64,000 nt of DNA from Actinokineospora enzanensis DSM 44649. GTDB lineage: Bacteria > Actinomycetota > Actinomycetes > Mycobacteriales > Pseudonocardiaceae. Below the pieces are notes generated by a model that ran no database searches, had not been told where the DNA came from, and saw only the letters and a list, made by a program, of their open reading frames with translations. Below, one piece after another: positions 1 through 10,400 of this stretch. The stretch's first letter is position 1; the number at the start of each line of letters is the position of its first letter. Where the stretch lies: the NCBI RefSeq assembly GCF_000374445.1, contig NZ_KB894403.1:210435-274434 (forward strand). Reading direction: 5' to 3'. The position numbers were made by a program, and so were the translations under genes.

Positions 1-942
1 ACGGAACTTTCCCGGGCGTGTCGTTCGTTGCGAGTTGAGGTTGTGCGAGCGCGAGGGGAAGTCATGATCGCCCGCCCGACAGGACAGCGGGCCGCGACAC
101 CGGATGTGGATCGGGCAGGGCCGGGACACGGATTGCATTGGACAGCGGAACGGGGTAGCGGGGGAGAGGAAGCGGTAGGGCCAAGCAAGGCCACGGGAAT
201 GGCGTGGCCGCCGCAGCGCCGAGGGGATCCCGGTGAGGCTGGCGGACATGGGCACCCGGGCATCCCGCCTGCACGGGGCTGGCGGTGCCCGATCGTGAGC
301 CGTGAGGCCCGTGAAGGGTGAGTCGCCGACCGCCAGTTGTGGAGGTGACGACACTTGGCGGTGGCTGCCACCGCCCGGGGCGCGCCTGCCGTGGCCGTCG
401 CCCAGGCGCCCTGCGGGCCCGACCTCGATTGCCGAGGGGCGACATCGATCCATGCAGGCCCACCCAGTGTGCAGGCCTGCCCAGCGCGGACCACGCCGCC
501 GTATCCGGGCTGCTGGCGTGCTGGGCGGGGTTAGGGCTGTCGGGAGTGTCAGGCTCGGTATCGCCGCTTGGCTACCGAGTTCGAGAGGGCGTGCTCGGCA
601 GTGCTCAAGCGCCGCGTGCCCAGGGCCGCCGAGCGGGCGCGCGGAACGGAGCCAACAGGCACCCGGGCGGGAGGGCCGGTTCGTGTCCGCGCGGCGGGTT
701 CGGCCGTTGGCGACCGCGTTGTCGCTCGGCGGGCGGGGGCGTGGATCGAGTCACGGGGCTGAGCCCGGGGGAGAAGAGCGCTACCCGGAGTCCGGACCGG
801 ATGGTCGGTTTTCGGCGACGGAAGTGCCATCACCGCATTCACCACACCGGGTTTTGTTACGACTGACGGGTGAAGTCGCAACCCAGCTGTAACACGGAGC
901 GTGCTCGGGTCGACGGATCGGGCACGAGTGCCGGAGGTGGCT
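1..942. other. Region without a recognisable gene
   Basis: No reading frame here resembles a protein family I know, and overlapping frames on both strands are of the kind expected in GC-rich DNA. The only internal structure I see is a stretch at about 684-760 that aligns without gaps, at roughly three quarters identity, with 5692-5768 (see findings). The last part (about 880-940) probably holds the promoter and Shine-Dalgarno of the gene at 943. Confidence 0.5.
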
Positions 943-1371
943 ATGGCGATTGATCCCGCGCATCGGCCGATCCTCGGCGACACCGAGCCCGCCGATCCAC
1001 CCGCACCCGTGCGCGCCGCCAGCGTGTTGCTTCTGCTCCACGTCACCGTCACCGGCGCCCACCTGGCGCTACTCGGCGACAACGGGCTCCCCGCCGTGCT
1101 CGTGCCGATGGCCCTGGTCACCTGGTTCGCGCTGAGCATCCGCGCCGGGCGCGACTGGGCACGCCCGGCCGCCCTCCTCGTCGCCGGCCTGACCCTGGTC
1201 CTCATGTCGGGCTTCGCCGACGGCCTCGCGGGCCTGTCCGCGCTCGCCGTGTCCGCGCTGCTCGTGCTCGGCGCCGCGCACCTCGTCTACCGGGTCGACG
1301 TCCGCGCCTACTTCATCGACGACCCGGCTGGTGCGGAATCCGCTCCGGGTAGCCGAACTCGACCGCACTGA
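943..1371 (+). CDS. Small four-helix integral membrane protein
   Basis: Encodes about 142 residues with four hydrophobic segments (about 23-45, 49-66, 73-90 and 92-115), a proline-rich cytosol-like N-terminus and a polar tail from about 116. The start at 943 is chosen because GGAGG sits five bases upstream; an in-frame start at 901 lacks such a site. I do not recognise a family. The 3' end runs 59 bp into the convergent aldo/keto reductase gene (1313-2305), so the polar tail is encoded on DNA under constraint from the other strand, and the two transcripts overlap tail to tail. Confidence 0.6.
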   Translation: MAIDPAHRPILGDTEPADPPAPVRAASVLLLLHVTVTGAHLALLGDNGLPAVLVPMALVTWFALSIRAGRDWARPAALLVAGLTLVLMSGFADGLAGLSALAVSALLVLGAAHLVYRVDVRAYFIDDPAGAESAPGSRTRPH

Positions 1372-2305
1372 CATCGTCCAAAGCGGACCGGATCGCCGCG
1401 GGCAACGTCAGCTCCTCCGCCGCCAGCGACCCCCGCAGCTGCGCCGCGTCCCGGGCCCCCACCACCGGCGCCACCACACCCGGCCGGTCCCGAACCCACG
1501 CCAGCGCCACCGCCAGCGGCGAGGTTCCGAGACCGTCGGCCGCCGTCACCACCGCCTGCACGATCCGCGCCGCCCGCTCGGTCCGATGCCGCTCCACATA
1601 CCGGGCCAACGTCGCCGACGCCCCACGCGAGTCCGCGGGCGTGTTCGCCCGGTACTTCCCGGTCAACACCCCGCGCCCCAACGGCGCCCATGGCAGCACA
1701 CCCAACCCGTGGTGTTCACACGCGGGCACGACCTCCCGCTCCACCGACCGCTCCAGCAGCGAGTACTCCACCTGCGTGCTCACCAACGGCGCCGCCCCCG
1801 CCACGCACGCCTGACGGGTCGCCGCCGACGCCGTCTGCCATCCCGCGTAGTTCGACACCCCCGCGTACCGGACCTTGCCGCTGCGCACCGCCGCGTCCAC
1901 CGCGGCCAACGTCTCCTCCAACGGCACCGCCGAGTCCCACGCGTGCAGCTGCCACAAATCGACGTGATCGGTGTCCAACCGCCGCAGCGACCCCTCCAAC
2001 GCCGACAGCAACGCGCCCCGTGACGCCCCGCCCCCGAACGGCCCGTCGTGACGACGCGCGACCGCCTTCGTCGCCAGCACGATCCGGTCGCGCGGCACAA
2101 GATCGTCCAGCAGCCCGCCGAGCAGCTCCTCCGCCGCCCCGTCCGCGTAGATGTCCGCGGTGTCGACCAGGGTCCCGCCCGCCTCGACGAACGTCGCCAG
2201 CTGCGCCGCCGCCTCATCGGCGTCGGTGTCCGCGCCCCAGGTCAACGTGCCCAGGCCCAGTCTCGAAACCCGCAGCCCGCTGCGCCCGAGGTGTCGTTGC
2301 TCCAC
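1313..2305 (-). CDS. Aldo/keto reductase
   Basis: A 330-residue NADPH-dependent aldo/keto reductase with the usual (beta/alpha)8-barrel length. The catalytic tetrad of the superfamily is visible as D48 (in LVDTADIY), Y53, K80 (LATKA) and H121 (LWQLHAW). The N-terminus EQRHLGRSGLRVS is typical of the family that reduces aldehydes, ketones or sugars; the substrate cannot be told. A GTG start at 2305 gives the usual N-terminus, but GTG at 2311 is in frame and slightly better placed behind AGG. It is divergent from the LLM oxidoreductase at 2387, leaving about 80 bp for both promoters. Confidence 0.85.
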   Translation of the reverse strand: MEQRHLGRSGLRVSRLGLGTLTWGADTDADEAAAQLATFVEAGGTLVDTADIYADGAAEELLGGLLDDLVPRDRIVLATKAVARRHDGPFGGGASRGALLSALEGSLRRLDTDHVDLWQLHAWDSAVPLEETLAAVDAAVRSGKVRYAGVSNYAGWQTASAATRQACVAGAAPLVSTQVEYSLLERSVEREVVPACEHHGLGVLPWAPLGRGVLTGKYRANTPADSRGASATLARYVERHRTERAARIVQAVVTAADGLGTSPLAVALAWVRDRPGVVAPVVGARDAAQLRGSLAAEELTLPAAIRSALDDVSAVEFGYPERIPHQPGRR

Positions 2306-2386
2306 GATCACTGAGCCTAGGACGCGCGCCGTGCCGACGCGCCCGCGCCCTGGCGAGCGGCGGCTACCGGTGGGTAACCTCTGCGC

Positions 2387-3436
2387 ATGCGACTCGGACT
2401 GAACATGGGCTACTGGGGTGCGGGCAACGACGCGGCCAACCTCGAAATGGCCAAGGAGGCCGACCGTCTCGGCTACGCGGTCGCCTGGGTCGCCGAGGCC
2501 TACGGCTCCGACGCGCCCACCGTGCTCGCCTGGGTCGCCGCGCAGACCGAGCGCATCGACGTCGGCAGCGCGATCCTGCAGATCCCCGCCCGCCAGCCGA
2601 CCATGGCCGCGATGACCGCCGCCACCCTGGACACCCTCTCCGGCGGCCGCTTCCGGCTCGGCCTCGGCGTGTCCGGCCCGCAGGTCTCCGAGGGCTGGTA
2701 CGGCGTCAAGTTCGACAAACCGCTTGGCCGCACCCGCGAATACGTCGACATCGTCCGCGCCGCCCTGCGCCGCGAACGCGTCACCCACCAGGGCAGGCAC
2801 TTCACGCTCCCGCTGCCTGATGGTCCGGGCAAGGCCATCAAGCTCACCGTCCACCCGGTACGCGAGCGGATCCCGATCTACCTCGCCTCCATCGGCCCCA
2901 GGAACCTCGAACTCACCGGCGAGATCGCCGACGGCTGGCTGGCCATCTTCTACTCGCCCGAACACGGCCGCGAGTCCCTCGAACTCATCGCCCGCGGCCG
3001 CGCCAAGGCAGGCAAGACCCTCGACGGCTTCGACGTCGTGCCCACCGTGCCGATCGTCGTGGCCGACGACTGGCGCCAGGCCGCCGACCTCGTCCGCCCC
3101 TACGCCGCCCTCTACGTCGGCGGCATGGGCAGCCGCGAGCAGAACTTCTACAACAACCTCGCCTGCCGCATGGGCTACGCCGCCGAGGCCGCCGAATGCC
3201 AGGAGCTGTACCTCGACCGCGACTACGCGGGCGCCGCCGCCAAGGTCCCGCTCGGCTTCCTGGACGCCACCTCGTTGCTCGGCCCGAAGGAGCGCATCGC
3301 GGACAAGATGCGCGAACTCGCCGACTCGGGGGTCACCACACTCACGGTTTCGCCGATCCTGCAAGATCTGGAGCGCAGCAAGGCGGCCCTGCGGGTCGCC
3401 GCGGAAGCCCTGGAACTCGCGGGAGTCGGTAGTTGA
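2387..3436 (+). CDS. LLM-class F420-dependent oxidoreductase (Rv3520c-like)
   Basis: A 349-residue luciferase-like monooxygenase-family barrel. The opening [13 protein letters not shown], the [18 protein letters not shown] motif (about residues 78-95) and the [10 protein letters not shown] segment are those of the actinobacterial F420-binding branch resembling M. tuberculosis Rv3520c. Expected cofactor is F420H2; the substrate is unknown. Its TGA stop overlaps the TTG start of uppP (TTGA at 3433-3436), so the two are probably translationally coupled, and a phosphomutase-like gene follows. Confidence 0.85.
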   Translation: MRLGLNMGYWGAGNDAANLEMAKEADRLGYAVAWVAEAYGSDAPTVLAWVAAQTERIDVGSAILQIPARQPTMAAMTAATLDTLSGGRFRLGLGVSGPQVSEGWYGVKFDKPLGRTREYVDIVRAALRRERVTHQGRHFTLPLPDGPGKAIKLTVHPVRERIPIYLASIGPRNLELTGEIADGWLAIFYSPEHGRESLELIARGRAKAGKTLDGFDVVPTVPIVVADDWRQAADLVRPYAALYVGGMGSREQNFYNNLACRMGYAAEAAECQELYLDRDYAGAAAKVPLGFLDATSLLGPKERIADKMRELADSGVTTLTVSPILQDLERSKAALRVAAEALELAGVGS

Positions 3437-4260
3437 CCTGGTTTCAAGCAATCATCCTCGGCCTCGTCCAAGGACTGACCGAATTCCTGCCCATCTCGTC
3501 CTCGGCGCACATCCGCATCGTCTCCGAACTCTGGTTCGGCGACGACGCGGGCGCCTCGTTCACCGCGGTCATCCAGCTCGGCACGGAGACCGCGGTCATC
3601 ATCTACTTCGCCAAGGACATCTGGCGACTGCTCAAGGCCTGGTTCGTCGGACTGGTCAAATCGGACACCCGTGCCGACCCGGACTACAAGCTGGCCTGGT
3701 ACGTGATCATCGGCTCGGCCCCGATCGCCGTGCTCGGCGTGGTCTTCAAGGACCTCATCCGCACCGAGCTGCGCAACCTGTGGATCACCGCCATCGTGCT
3801 GATGGTCTTCGCCGTGGTCCTCGCCGTCGCCGACGAGCTGGGCAAGCAGACCCGCGACAAGCTCACCATGCGCGACAGCTTCCTGATGGGCCTGGCCCAG
3901 GCCATGGCGCTGGTGCCCGGCGTGTCCCGCTCCGGCGGCACGCTCACCGCGGGCCTGTTCCTCGGCCTGACGCGCGAGTCGGCCACCCGCTACTCGTTCC
4001 TGCTGGCCATCCCGTCGGTGTTCGGCGCGGGCATCTTCAGCATCCCGGACGTCCTCGACCGCAGCGGACCCGGCGTGCAGGCCAGCATCCCGCAGACCGT
4101 GGTCGCCACGATCATCTCGTTCGTCGTCGGCTACGCCTGCGTCGCCTGGCTGCTGCGCTACGTCGCCAAGCACAACTACATGCTGTTCGTCTGGTACCGG
4201 ATCCTGGTCGGCGCGCTGCTCTGCGGCCTGCTCGCCACCGGCGCCATCTCGGCCACCTGA
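3433..4260 (+). CDS. uppP: Undecaprenyl-diphosphatase UppP (BacA)
   Basis: A 275-residue polytopic membrane enzyme that dephosphorylates undecaprenyl diphosphate to recycle the lipid carrier for peptidoglycan and other wall polymers. Both family signatures are present: [16 protein letters not shown] near residues 11-26 (acidic residue E17 and the serine loop) and PGVSRSGGT in the second half (catalytic arginine loop). The start is TTG at 3433, giving the expected [10 protein letters not shown] beginning and overlapping the stop of the LLM gene by four bases. UppP loss or excess typically alters bacitracin sensitivity. Confidence 0.93.
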   Translation: MTWFQAIILGLVQGLTEFLPISSSAHIRIVSELWFGDDAGASFTAVIQLGTETAVIIYFAKDIWRLLKAWFVGLVKSDTRADPDYKLAWYVIIGSAPIAVLGVVFKDLIRTELRNLWITAIVLMVFAVVLAVADELGKQTRDKLTMRDSFLMGLAQAMALVPGVSRSGGTLTAGLFLGLTRESATRYSFLLAIPSVFGAGIFSIPDVLDRSGPGVQASIPQTVVATIISFVVGYACVAWLLRYVAKHNYMLFVWYRILVGALLCGLLATGAISAT

Positions 4261-4320
4261 TCGAGTGAGAGGACGACCTGGTCGGCCGCGGGTGATCGGC
4301 TCCGCTTAGGCTGTTCGGCC

Positions 4321-5022
4321 GTGGCCACCGTCGTCCTCCTCCGCCATGCCCGCTCCACCGCCAACGGCTCCGGCGTGCTCGCCGGCCGCAGCGAAGGCGT
4401 CTCGCTCGACGAGACGGGCCAACGGCAAGCCGCCGAGCTCGTCGAGCGCCTGACCGCCCTGCCGCTGGCCGGGCTCGTGCGCTCTCCGCTGCTGCGGTGC
4501 GCGCAGACCCTCGCGGCCCTGTCCGCCGCCCGCGACCTGGACCCGGTCGTCGACGACGCGCTCGCCGAGGTCGACTACGGTTCCTGGACCGGCAAGGCCA
4601 TCAAGGACCTGGTCGGCGAGCCACTGTGGAAGGTCGTGCAGCAGCACCCGTCCGCCGCGGTCTTCCCCGACGGCGAGGGCCTCGCCGACGTACAGGCCCG
4701 CGCCGTGCGGGCGGTGCGGGCGCACGACGCCCGGATCACCGCCGCCCACGGCGAACGCGCGGTCTGGCTGCTGTGCAGCCACGGCGACGTCATCAAGTCG
4801 GTGCTCTCCGACGCGCTCGGCCAGCACCTGGACACCTTCCAGCGGATCATCGTCGACCCGGCGTCGGTGTCGGTGATCCGCTACACCGCCACCCGCCCGT
4901 TCGTGCTGCGGATGAACGACTCCGGCTCCCAGCTGGCAAGCATCGTGCCGCCCGAGCCCAAGCCGGACGAGGACCTCGAACGCGCAGGCGAGGCCACCGT
5001 GGGCGGCTCCACCGGCGCCTGA
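4321..5022 (+). CDS. Histidine phosphatase, MSMEG_4193 (phosphomutase-like) family
   Basis: A 233-residue histidine-phosphatase-superfamily protein. LLRHARST (catalytic H near residue 8), the R in GLVRSPLLRCAQT, E in ALAEVDYG and the second catalytic histidine in LLCSHGDV are all present. This family belongs to a trio of proteins that normally travel together in Actinobacteria (with DUF3090 and SCO1664 proteins); here the other two lie 19 kb away at 24376 and 24950. GTG start at 4321. The substrate is not known. It follows uppP by 60 bp on the same strand. Confidence 0.88.
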   Translation: MATVVLLRHARSTANGSGVLAGRSEGVSLDETGQRQAAELVERLTALPLAGLVRSPLLRCAQTLAALSAARDLDPVVDDALAEVDYGSWTGKAIKDLVGEPLWKVVQQHPSAAVFPDGEGLADVQARAVRAVRAHDARITAAHGERAVWLLCSHGDVIKSVLSDALGQHLDTFQRIIVDPASVSVIRYTATRPFVLRMNDSGSQLASIVPPEPKPDEDLERAGEATVGGSTGA

Positions 5023-5024
5023 CC

Positions 5025-5420
5025 TCAGGCCGGGTTCTTCCGCAGGTTGAACACGTCGTCGCTGGTGACCTCGGCGACGCACTGGTTCGGGTAGTCATGT
5101 GTGAAGTGGACCTCCCGGGCGCCCCAGGTCCCGTCCACGGTCACGGTGACCGGGTCGTAGTTGTAGGGACACAGCCTGCCCGTGTCGGGCAACGCGTTGA
5201 AGTCCCCGTCCACCTTGTCCAGGCTCGCGCACGCCCGGCCGGGCGTGGGATGCGTGCTGCCGTCGGTGGGGTCGCAGTTCAGCTGGGCTGAGTCGATCCC
5301 GTCGGTGCCGATGATCGAGATCGCCAGCCCGGCGGGCGTGCCCGCGGTGTCGGCCAACGCGGGCACGGCTCCCGCGGCGAGCAGCCCGAGCACGGCGAAT
5401 CCGGTGAGCGCGGTACGCAT
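5025..5420 (-). CDS. Secreted SSI-family subtilisin inhibitor
   Basis: A 131-residue exported protein: signal peptide 1-23 ending ALA-DT, then a compact domain with four cysteines (C49, C64, C84, C114) in the pattern of the two disulfides of Streptomyces subtilisin inhibitor. The segment around 83-92 (LCPYNYDPV) aligns with the SSI reactive loop, placing P1 at Y86 and P1' at N87. THPTPGRACASLD and VTVTVDGTW are typical family text. The start at 5420 is preceded by AGGAGTG. It likely inhibits secreted or host serine proteases of the subtilisin/chymotrypsin type; the tail-to-tail neighbour is the phosphatase gene two bases away. Confidence 0.85.
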   Translation of the reverse strand: MRTALTGFAVLGLLAAGAVPALADTAGTPAGLAISIIGTDGIDSAQLNCDPTDGSTHPTPGRACASLDKVDGDFNALPDTGRLCPYNYDPVTVTVDGTWGAREVHFTHDYPNQCVAEVTSDDVFNLRKNPA

Positions 5421-6001
5421 GAAATCACTCCTGCGGATGGACTAATATCGAATGGTCCGTTCGGTGGTATGGACTCGTCCTACCCGACATCGGTCCGGCC
5501 CATGTCCTTCCGACGATGGGGAGCACTCGATCGAAGGACCCGATTCACCTGCGCCTTTACCCATCGACATCCGGATGCCTCTCCCTTTGGTTCATTATCC
5601 GCTATTCACTATCAAGATAAACAATGGCTGTTCAGCTCAGCTGGTGGCGCTCGCACACACCCAAAAACGCCCGGAGGGAAGAGGGCCACTCGGGTCCGCG
5701 CGGCGGGTATGGCTGTGGAGGTCCGCGTCGTCGTTCGACAGGCAGGGGAGTGGAACGCGTTCGAGCTCCGGGGGAGGGCTGTTGTGTGTACGTGGGCGCT
5801 CTCCGAACGGCCGCGCTCTGGCTGCGGCTCTCTTGTCCCTGGTCACGAATCACCGGAAGTAGTCCACAGGCAAGATCATCGGCGCTGGTGGACGGCCTGT
5901 TTTCGCTGGTAGAGTTGATTAGGGGGTTCCCCGGCAAGTTGTCCACGGGGTGTCGAGCGGTCCACAGGTGGGGTGTGGGGGCTTGCGTGGCGAGGTCGTG
6001 G
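5421..6001. other. Intergenic region with AT-richer tract and one DnaA-box repeat
   Basis: It holds the promoter of the SSI gene, a stretch at about 5595-5635 noticeably richer in A and T than its surroundings, a segment (5692-5768) similar to 684-760, and copy 1 of the DnaA-box repeat family (5860-5966). I see no convincing gene. Confidence 0.6.
5860..5966 (-). repeat. DnaA-box triplet repeat, copy 1
   Basis: Read on the minus strand: weak box at 5958-5966 (CGGTCCACA on plus), main box at 5939-5947 (TTGTCCACG, one mismatch), short palindrome GGGGGTTCCCC at 5922-5932, conserved CAACTCTACCAGC block, and third box at 5860-5868 (TAGTCCACA). Spacings are 19 and 79 bp, the direct-orientation type. 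It resembles the copies at 10.85 and 40.95 kb most, sharing the CTACCAGCG, AAACAG and GATGATCTTG segments. Confidence 0.8.
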
Positions 6002-6655
6002 TCAGTCCTTGCGGATGGAGATCTGGTGGGTGGCTGTCGCGGCCAGGGCGAGGATCGCGAGGCCGAGAGGGAACAGGCCTGCTGCCAGGGGGAGGGCGTC
6101 GTCGGCGTGGGTCGTCGTGGCGAGGGCTTTGAACAGCAGGTTCGGCGGTGTGCCGGTGATCAGCAGGGAGCAGGCGACCGCGGCCAGGGCGATGATGAGG
6201 GCCCAGCCTTGGCGGCGGATCACCAGACGTGAGCAGAGCAGGCCGATGCCCAGGCCGATACTCGCGCACAGCAGGTGTGTCAGGGCTCCGGTGAGCAGGT
6301 CGGGTCCGGTGAGCGGGCGGGGCATGAGGGCCAGCGGCAGGAACAGGCCGATGAGCATCAGGCCCGCGGCCAGCAGCAGGGCCACCAGGATGTCGGCGAG
6401 CAGCACCCGGACCGGGCCGCGGGCGGCGGTGATGGTGATGGCGCGGTGGGCGGGTTCGGCGGCGTTGAGCACGGTCATGGTCAGCCAGGCCGCACAGATG
6501 AGCAGGATCGCGGAGTTGAGCGCGTACACCCCGGCCATCGGGCCGGAGTTGTCGCCGGAGGAGATGCCGACGGCGCCGAAGTAAAGGAGTACGGGGGCGA
6601 GGTAGCGCTGGGCGTGCAGGGTGGTGGCCAGCGCGTAGCGGATGAGGGCGATCAC
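6002..6655 (-). CDS. ABC exporter membrane subunit
   Basis: A 217-residue protein with about six hydrophobic helices and almost no large soluble domain, as in ABC-2-type permeases of the shorter kind. It starts four bases inside the preceding ATP-binding gene (ATGA overlap at 6652-6655), so the two are translationally coupled and very likely form one transporter. No substrate is suggested by the sequence; the LSKGN-type signature of the partner is common in drug, lantibiotic and antibiotic-peptide exporters. It is the last gene of the run that begins with the mannosidase at 10606. Confidence 0.75.
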   Translation of the reverse strand: MIALIRYALATTLHAQRYLAPVLLYFGAVGISSGDNSGPMAGVYALNSAILLICAAWLTMTVLNAAEPAHRAITITAARGPVRVLLADILVALLLAAGLMLIGLFLPLALMPRPLTGPDLLTGALTHLLCASIGLGIGLLCSRLVIRRQGWALIIALAAVACSLLITGTPPNLLFKALATTTHADDALPLAAGLFPLGLAILALAATATHQISIRKD

Positions 6656-7476
6656 CGGGCGGCCTCCTGGGTGAGGCGCTCGACCGACCAGCCGTGCCGG
6701 AGAGCGACGGTCAGCAGACCGTCGGAGTGGGCGCGTTCGACGCGCAGGTGTACGCGGCCGTCGTGGTGGGTGGAGCTGACCACTCCGGTGAGCGCGTCCC
6801 AGCCGGGGTCGTGGGTGCCGGTGCTGAGCACGACCTCCACCAAGTGGTCGGGGCCGTCGTCCAGCGCCTGGACGTGGCCCGCGGTGATGCGGTGACGGTG
6901 GGTGGCATGGGCGCGGGTGACGGACTCGCGGTGGTCGGTGAACAGGACCGTGCCGCCGTCGGCCGCGGTCTCGGCGATGATCGCGGCCAGCACGCCGTGG
7001 GTGTCGGTGTCGAGGCCGGACCAGGGTTCGTCGAGGACGAGCAGCCGCGGTGGCACGAGGAGGGCCTGGGCGAGGGCGACCTTCTGCGAGTTGCCCTTGG
7101 ACAGGGTGCGCAGGGACGAGTGGACGCCGCCGACGAGGGCGAGCCGGTCGAGGAGTTCGCAGGCTCGGTCGTGGGCTGCCGGACCGCGCAGGCCGCGGAC
7201 GCGGCCGAGGTGGGTGAGGTAGGCGAGGGCGGACATGCGTTCGCCGGGCGGGAACCGTTCGGGGACGTAGCCGACGACGGGTGGGCGGCCGGTGACCGTG
7301 CCGGTGCTGGGGCGGGAGACGCCCGCGATGATGCGCAGGAGGGTGGACTTGCCGGAGCCGTTGCCGCCCACGATGGCCGTGACGGTGCCCGGGGTGAGGG
7401 TGAGGTCGACGTCGCGCAGCACCCAGTGGTCGCCGTCGTAGCGTTTGCCGATTCCCGCCAGTCGCAGCACCGTCAC
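6652..7476 (-). CDS. ABC transporter ATP-binding protein
   Basis: A 274-residue ATPase with Walker A GGNGSGKST at 37-45, signature LSKGNSQKV from 125 and Walker B LLVLDE at 145-150 followed by PWSGLD; the switch histidine is in FTDHRE. The LSKGN form replaces canonical LSGGQ, as in many ABC-2 exporters. The last 60 residues form a C-terminal extension of the kind seen in drug-exporter ATPases. GTG start at 7476, 20 bp after the mannosidase stop, so it is co-oriented and probably cotranscribed with it; it couples to the permease at 6655. Confidence 0.9.
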   Translation of the reverse strand: MTVLRLAGIGKRYDGDHWVLRDVDLTLTPGTVTAIVGGNGSGKSTLLRIIAGVSRPSTGTVTGRPPVVGYVPERFPPGERMSALAYLTHLGRVRGLRGPAAHDRACELLDRLALVGGVHSSLRTLSKGNSQKVALAQALLVPPRLLVLDEPWSGLDTDTHGVLAAIIAETAADGGTVLFTDHRESVTRAHATHRHRITAGHVQALDDGPDHLVEVVLSTGTHDPGWDALTGVVSSTHHDGRVHLRVERAHSDGLLTVALRHGWSVERLTQEAAR

Positions 7477-7495
7477 CTCGCCGTGTCGGTCCTCG

Positions 7496-10400
7496 TCAGT
7501 CGGCGCCTGCCAGGAGCTGGATCTGGGCGAGGCGCACTGTGCCGTCGAAGATGAAACTGTGGTGGCGGTAGCGCGCCGGTGAAGTCACGCGGAACGGGCG
7601 GGTCTGGGCGCGCCAGGGGAAGGTCTGGCCTGCGCGGGTGTCGAGGGTGTACCAGGTCTCGCCGTCGTCGGAGCCGCGCAGGGTCCAGGAGGTCGGGTCC
7701 GGGCCGGTGCTCGCGGAGGTGAGCGTGTAGAGGCGGACGGAGGCGGGGTCGGTGGTGACGGTGACCGGTGCGTCCACTGTGGATTCGGTGCGGGTGGTGT
7801 CGTCGTGGAGCGGGCCGGGGTGGCCGAGGGTGATGTCGCGCAGGGGTGGGCCGTCGCCGAGGGGGTCGGGCAGGTGGTCGGCGCCCCAGCGGGAGGGTTC
7901 GGGGCCCATGGTGAACTCCAGGCGGGCGCCCGCGGCGAGGACGTCGTGGTCGATCCAGGCGTGCTCGTGCGGTTCGCCGTCGACCAGCAGGCTCTGCACG
8001 TAGACGTTGGTCGGGCTGTTGTGGTGGGCGATGATCTCCAGGTCGCGGCCGTTGTCCAGGTGCACGACGGCGCGCGGGAACAGCGGTGAGCCGATGGCGT
8101 GGACGGGGCTGCCGACGCGCAGCGGGTAGAGGCCGAGGGCGCTGAGGAGGTACCAGGCGGACATCTCGCCGTTGTCCTCGTCGCCGCAGTAGCCCTGGCC
8201 GATCTCGCTGCCCTGGTAGAGGCGGGCGAGGACGTCGCGGACGAGCTGTTGGGTGCGCCAGGGGCGGCCGAGCTGGGTGTAGAGGTAGGCGATGTGGTGG
8301 GCGGGCTGGTTGCTGTGCCCGTACTGGCCCATCCGCACGTCGCGGGCCTCGGTCATCTCGTGGATGGTGGAGCGGTAGGAGCCGGGGAAGTCCGCGGTCT
8401 CGGGGGTGGCGAAGTAGGTGTCGAGCTTGTCGCACAGCGCGTCGGGGCCGCCGTGCAGGGCGGCGAGTCCGGCGGGGTCGTGCGGTGCGGCGAAGGCGGA
8501 GGTCCAGCCGTTGGTCTCGGTGTGGTCGTAGCCCCAGACGCGTGGGTCGTAGGACTCGGGGGGTAGGCGGAAGGTCCGGTCGCGGCCCTGGAAGAAGCCG
8601 GTGGCGGGGTCGAAGTGGTGGATGTAGTGGCGGGCGCGGTCGAGGAAGTAGGCGTGGTTGTCCTCGTCGCCGAGGGCGGCGGCGAGGTGGGCGATGCCGT
8701 GGTCGTTGACGCAGCCCTCCAGCGCCCAGGACAGGCCCTCGCCGATGTCGAGTGGCGTGTAGTGCAGGAAGATCGACCGGTCCAGGCCCTTGCGGCCGAC
8801 GCTGTCGTCGGGCGGTACGACGGTCGCGTTGCGCAGTGCCGCGCGGTAGGCGTCGTGGGCGTCGAAGCCGGTGACGCCCTTGGCGTGCGCGTCGGCGAAG
8901 GCGACATCGGAGCTGGTGCCGGTCATCAGGTTGGCGTAGCCGGGGGAGGACCAGCGGGAGACCCAGCCGCCGTCGCGGAACTGCTGCAGGAAGCCGTCGA
9001 CGAGGTCGCCGCAGCGGGTGGGGGAGAGCAGGGCGTAGGCGGGCCAGCAGGTGCGGTAGGTGTCCCAGAAGCCGTTGTTGACGTGGATGCGGCCGTTCTC
9101 GACCGCGGGCGGGGTGACGGGGCTGGCGTAGCGGGGGCCGGTGTCGGTGATCTCGAAGCCGGAGTTGGGGTACAGGTGCAGCCGGTAGAGGCAGGAGTAG
9201 AGGGTGGTGAGCTGGTCGTCGGTGGCGCCGTCGACCTCGATCCGGTCGGTGATCGCGGCCCAGGCGGCGCGGGCGCGGTCGCGGACGGTGTCGAAGGAGG
9301 TGGTGGCGCAGCCGTCGATGGCGAGGTTGGCGCGGGCCTGTTCGGGGCTGATGAGGGAGGTGGCGACGCGGACGGTCACTTCGGGGGTGTCGGGGGCGAA
9401 GCGCAGGAGCATGGTGCGGGCGCGGGCCAGGCCGCGCCAGCGGTGGTCGGCGCGCAGCACGGCCTGGTCGACCTGGGCGTGGATCCACATCCGTCCGGCG
9501 CCGACGGACAGGCCGCTGCGGATGTCGGTGTGGCCGGTGATGGTGTTGCCGGAGACCTCGACGGCGCCTTCGTTGCCCGCGTTGTCGAGAATGAGGTTGA
9601 CCGGGCCCGGGGGGAAGCGGAACCGGAGGATGGCGGCGTGGTCGGCGGGGGCGATCTCGGCGCTGACGCCGTTGTCGAAGGTGACCGCGTAGTGGAAGGG
9701 GCGCGCGTGTTCGTGGGCGTGGTCGAAGGTGAGCGCGCGGGCGCGGCGGCCGACGTCGGTGCCGGTGGTGGGCATGAGGTGGAAGGTGTGCCGGTCGCCC
9801 ATCCACGGGCTGGGCATGTGGCTGAGGCCGATCGCCTGCAACGCGGGGCGGTTGGTGGCGGTGTTGCCGCGGTGGTACTCGTAGGACCAGTTGGTGACCG
9901 CGGCGTTGGTGACCGGGATCCAGAAGTTGAACCCGTGCGGGACGGCGGTGGCGGGGATGGTGTTGCCGCGGGAGAAGGTGCCGGTGGAGTGGGTGCCGCG
10001 GGTGGTGACGATCCGTTCGACCGGGTCGCGGGGTCGGTCGGGGGCGGGTCCGATGGCGAGGTCGTCGATCCAGCCCGCGAAGGTGGTGGGGCCGTGCGGG
10101 CAGTCGTAGGCGAGCAGGACGCGGGCGATGGTCCTGCCTGCGGCGATGTGGCCTAAGTGGACGGTGCGGTGGTTCCACTGGACCGGGAACAGTGCCCGTG
10201 CCTGGGCTCTCGGCGTGAACGGGAACCCGAGGTGGTCGACGGCGCCGAGCCGGGAGAGGCGGGTGCCGTCGGTGAACGCGAGGTCGATGGCGACGTGGGT
10301 GCTGGCGTAGTGCAGGTCGGTCCATTCGGGGAAGATCACGTAGGACAGCTCGGTGTCCTCGTGGACGGGTTGATCCGACCAGAACACCCGGTTGACGGCG

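Noticed and set aside
1-900. Genes in the first 900 bases
   Set aside because: Several overlapping frames exist on both strands, but none has a credible start, family motif or consistent codon pattern.
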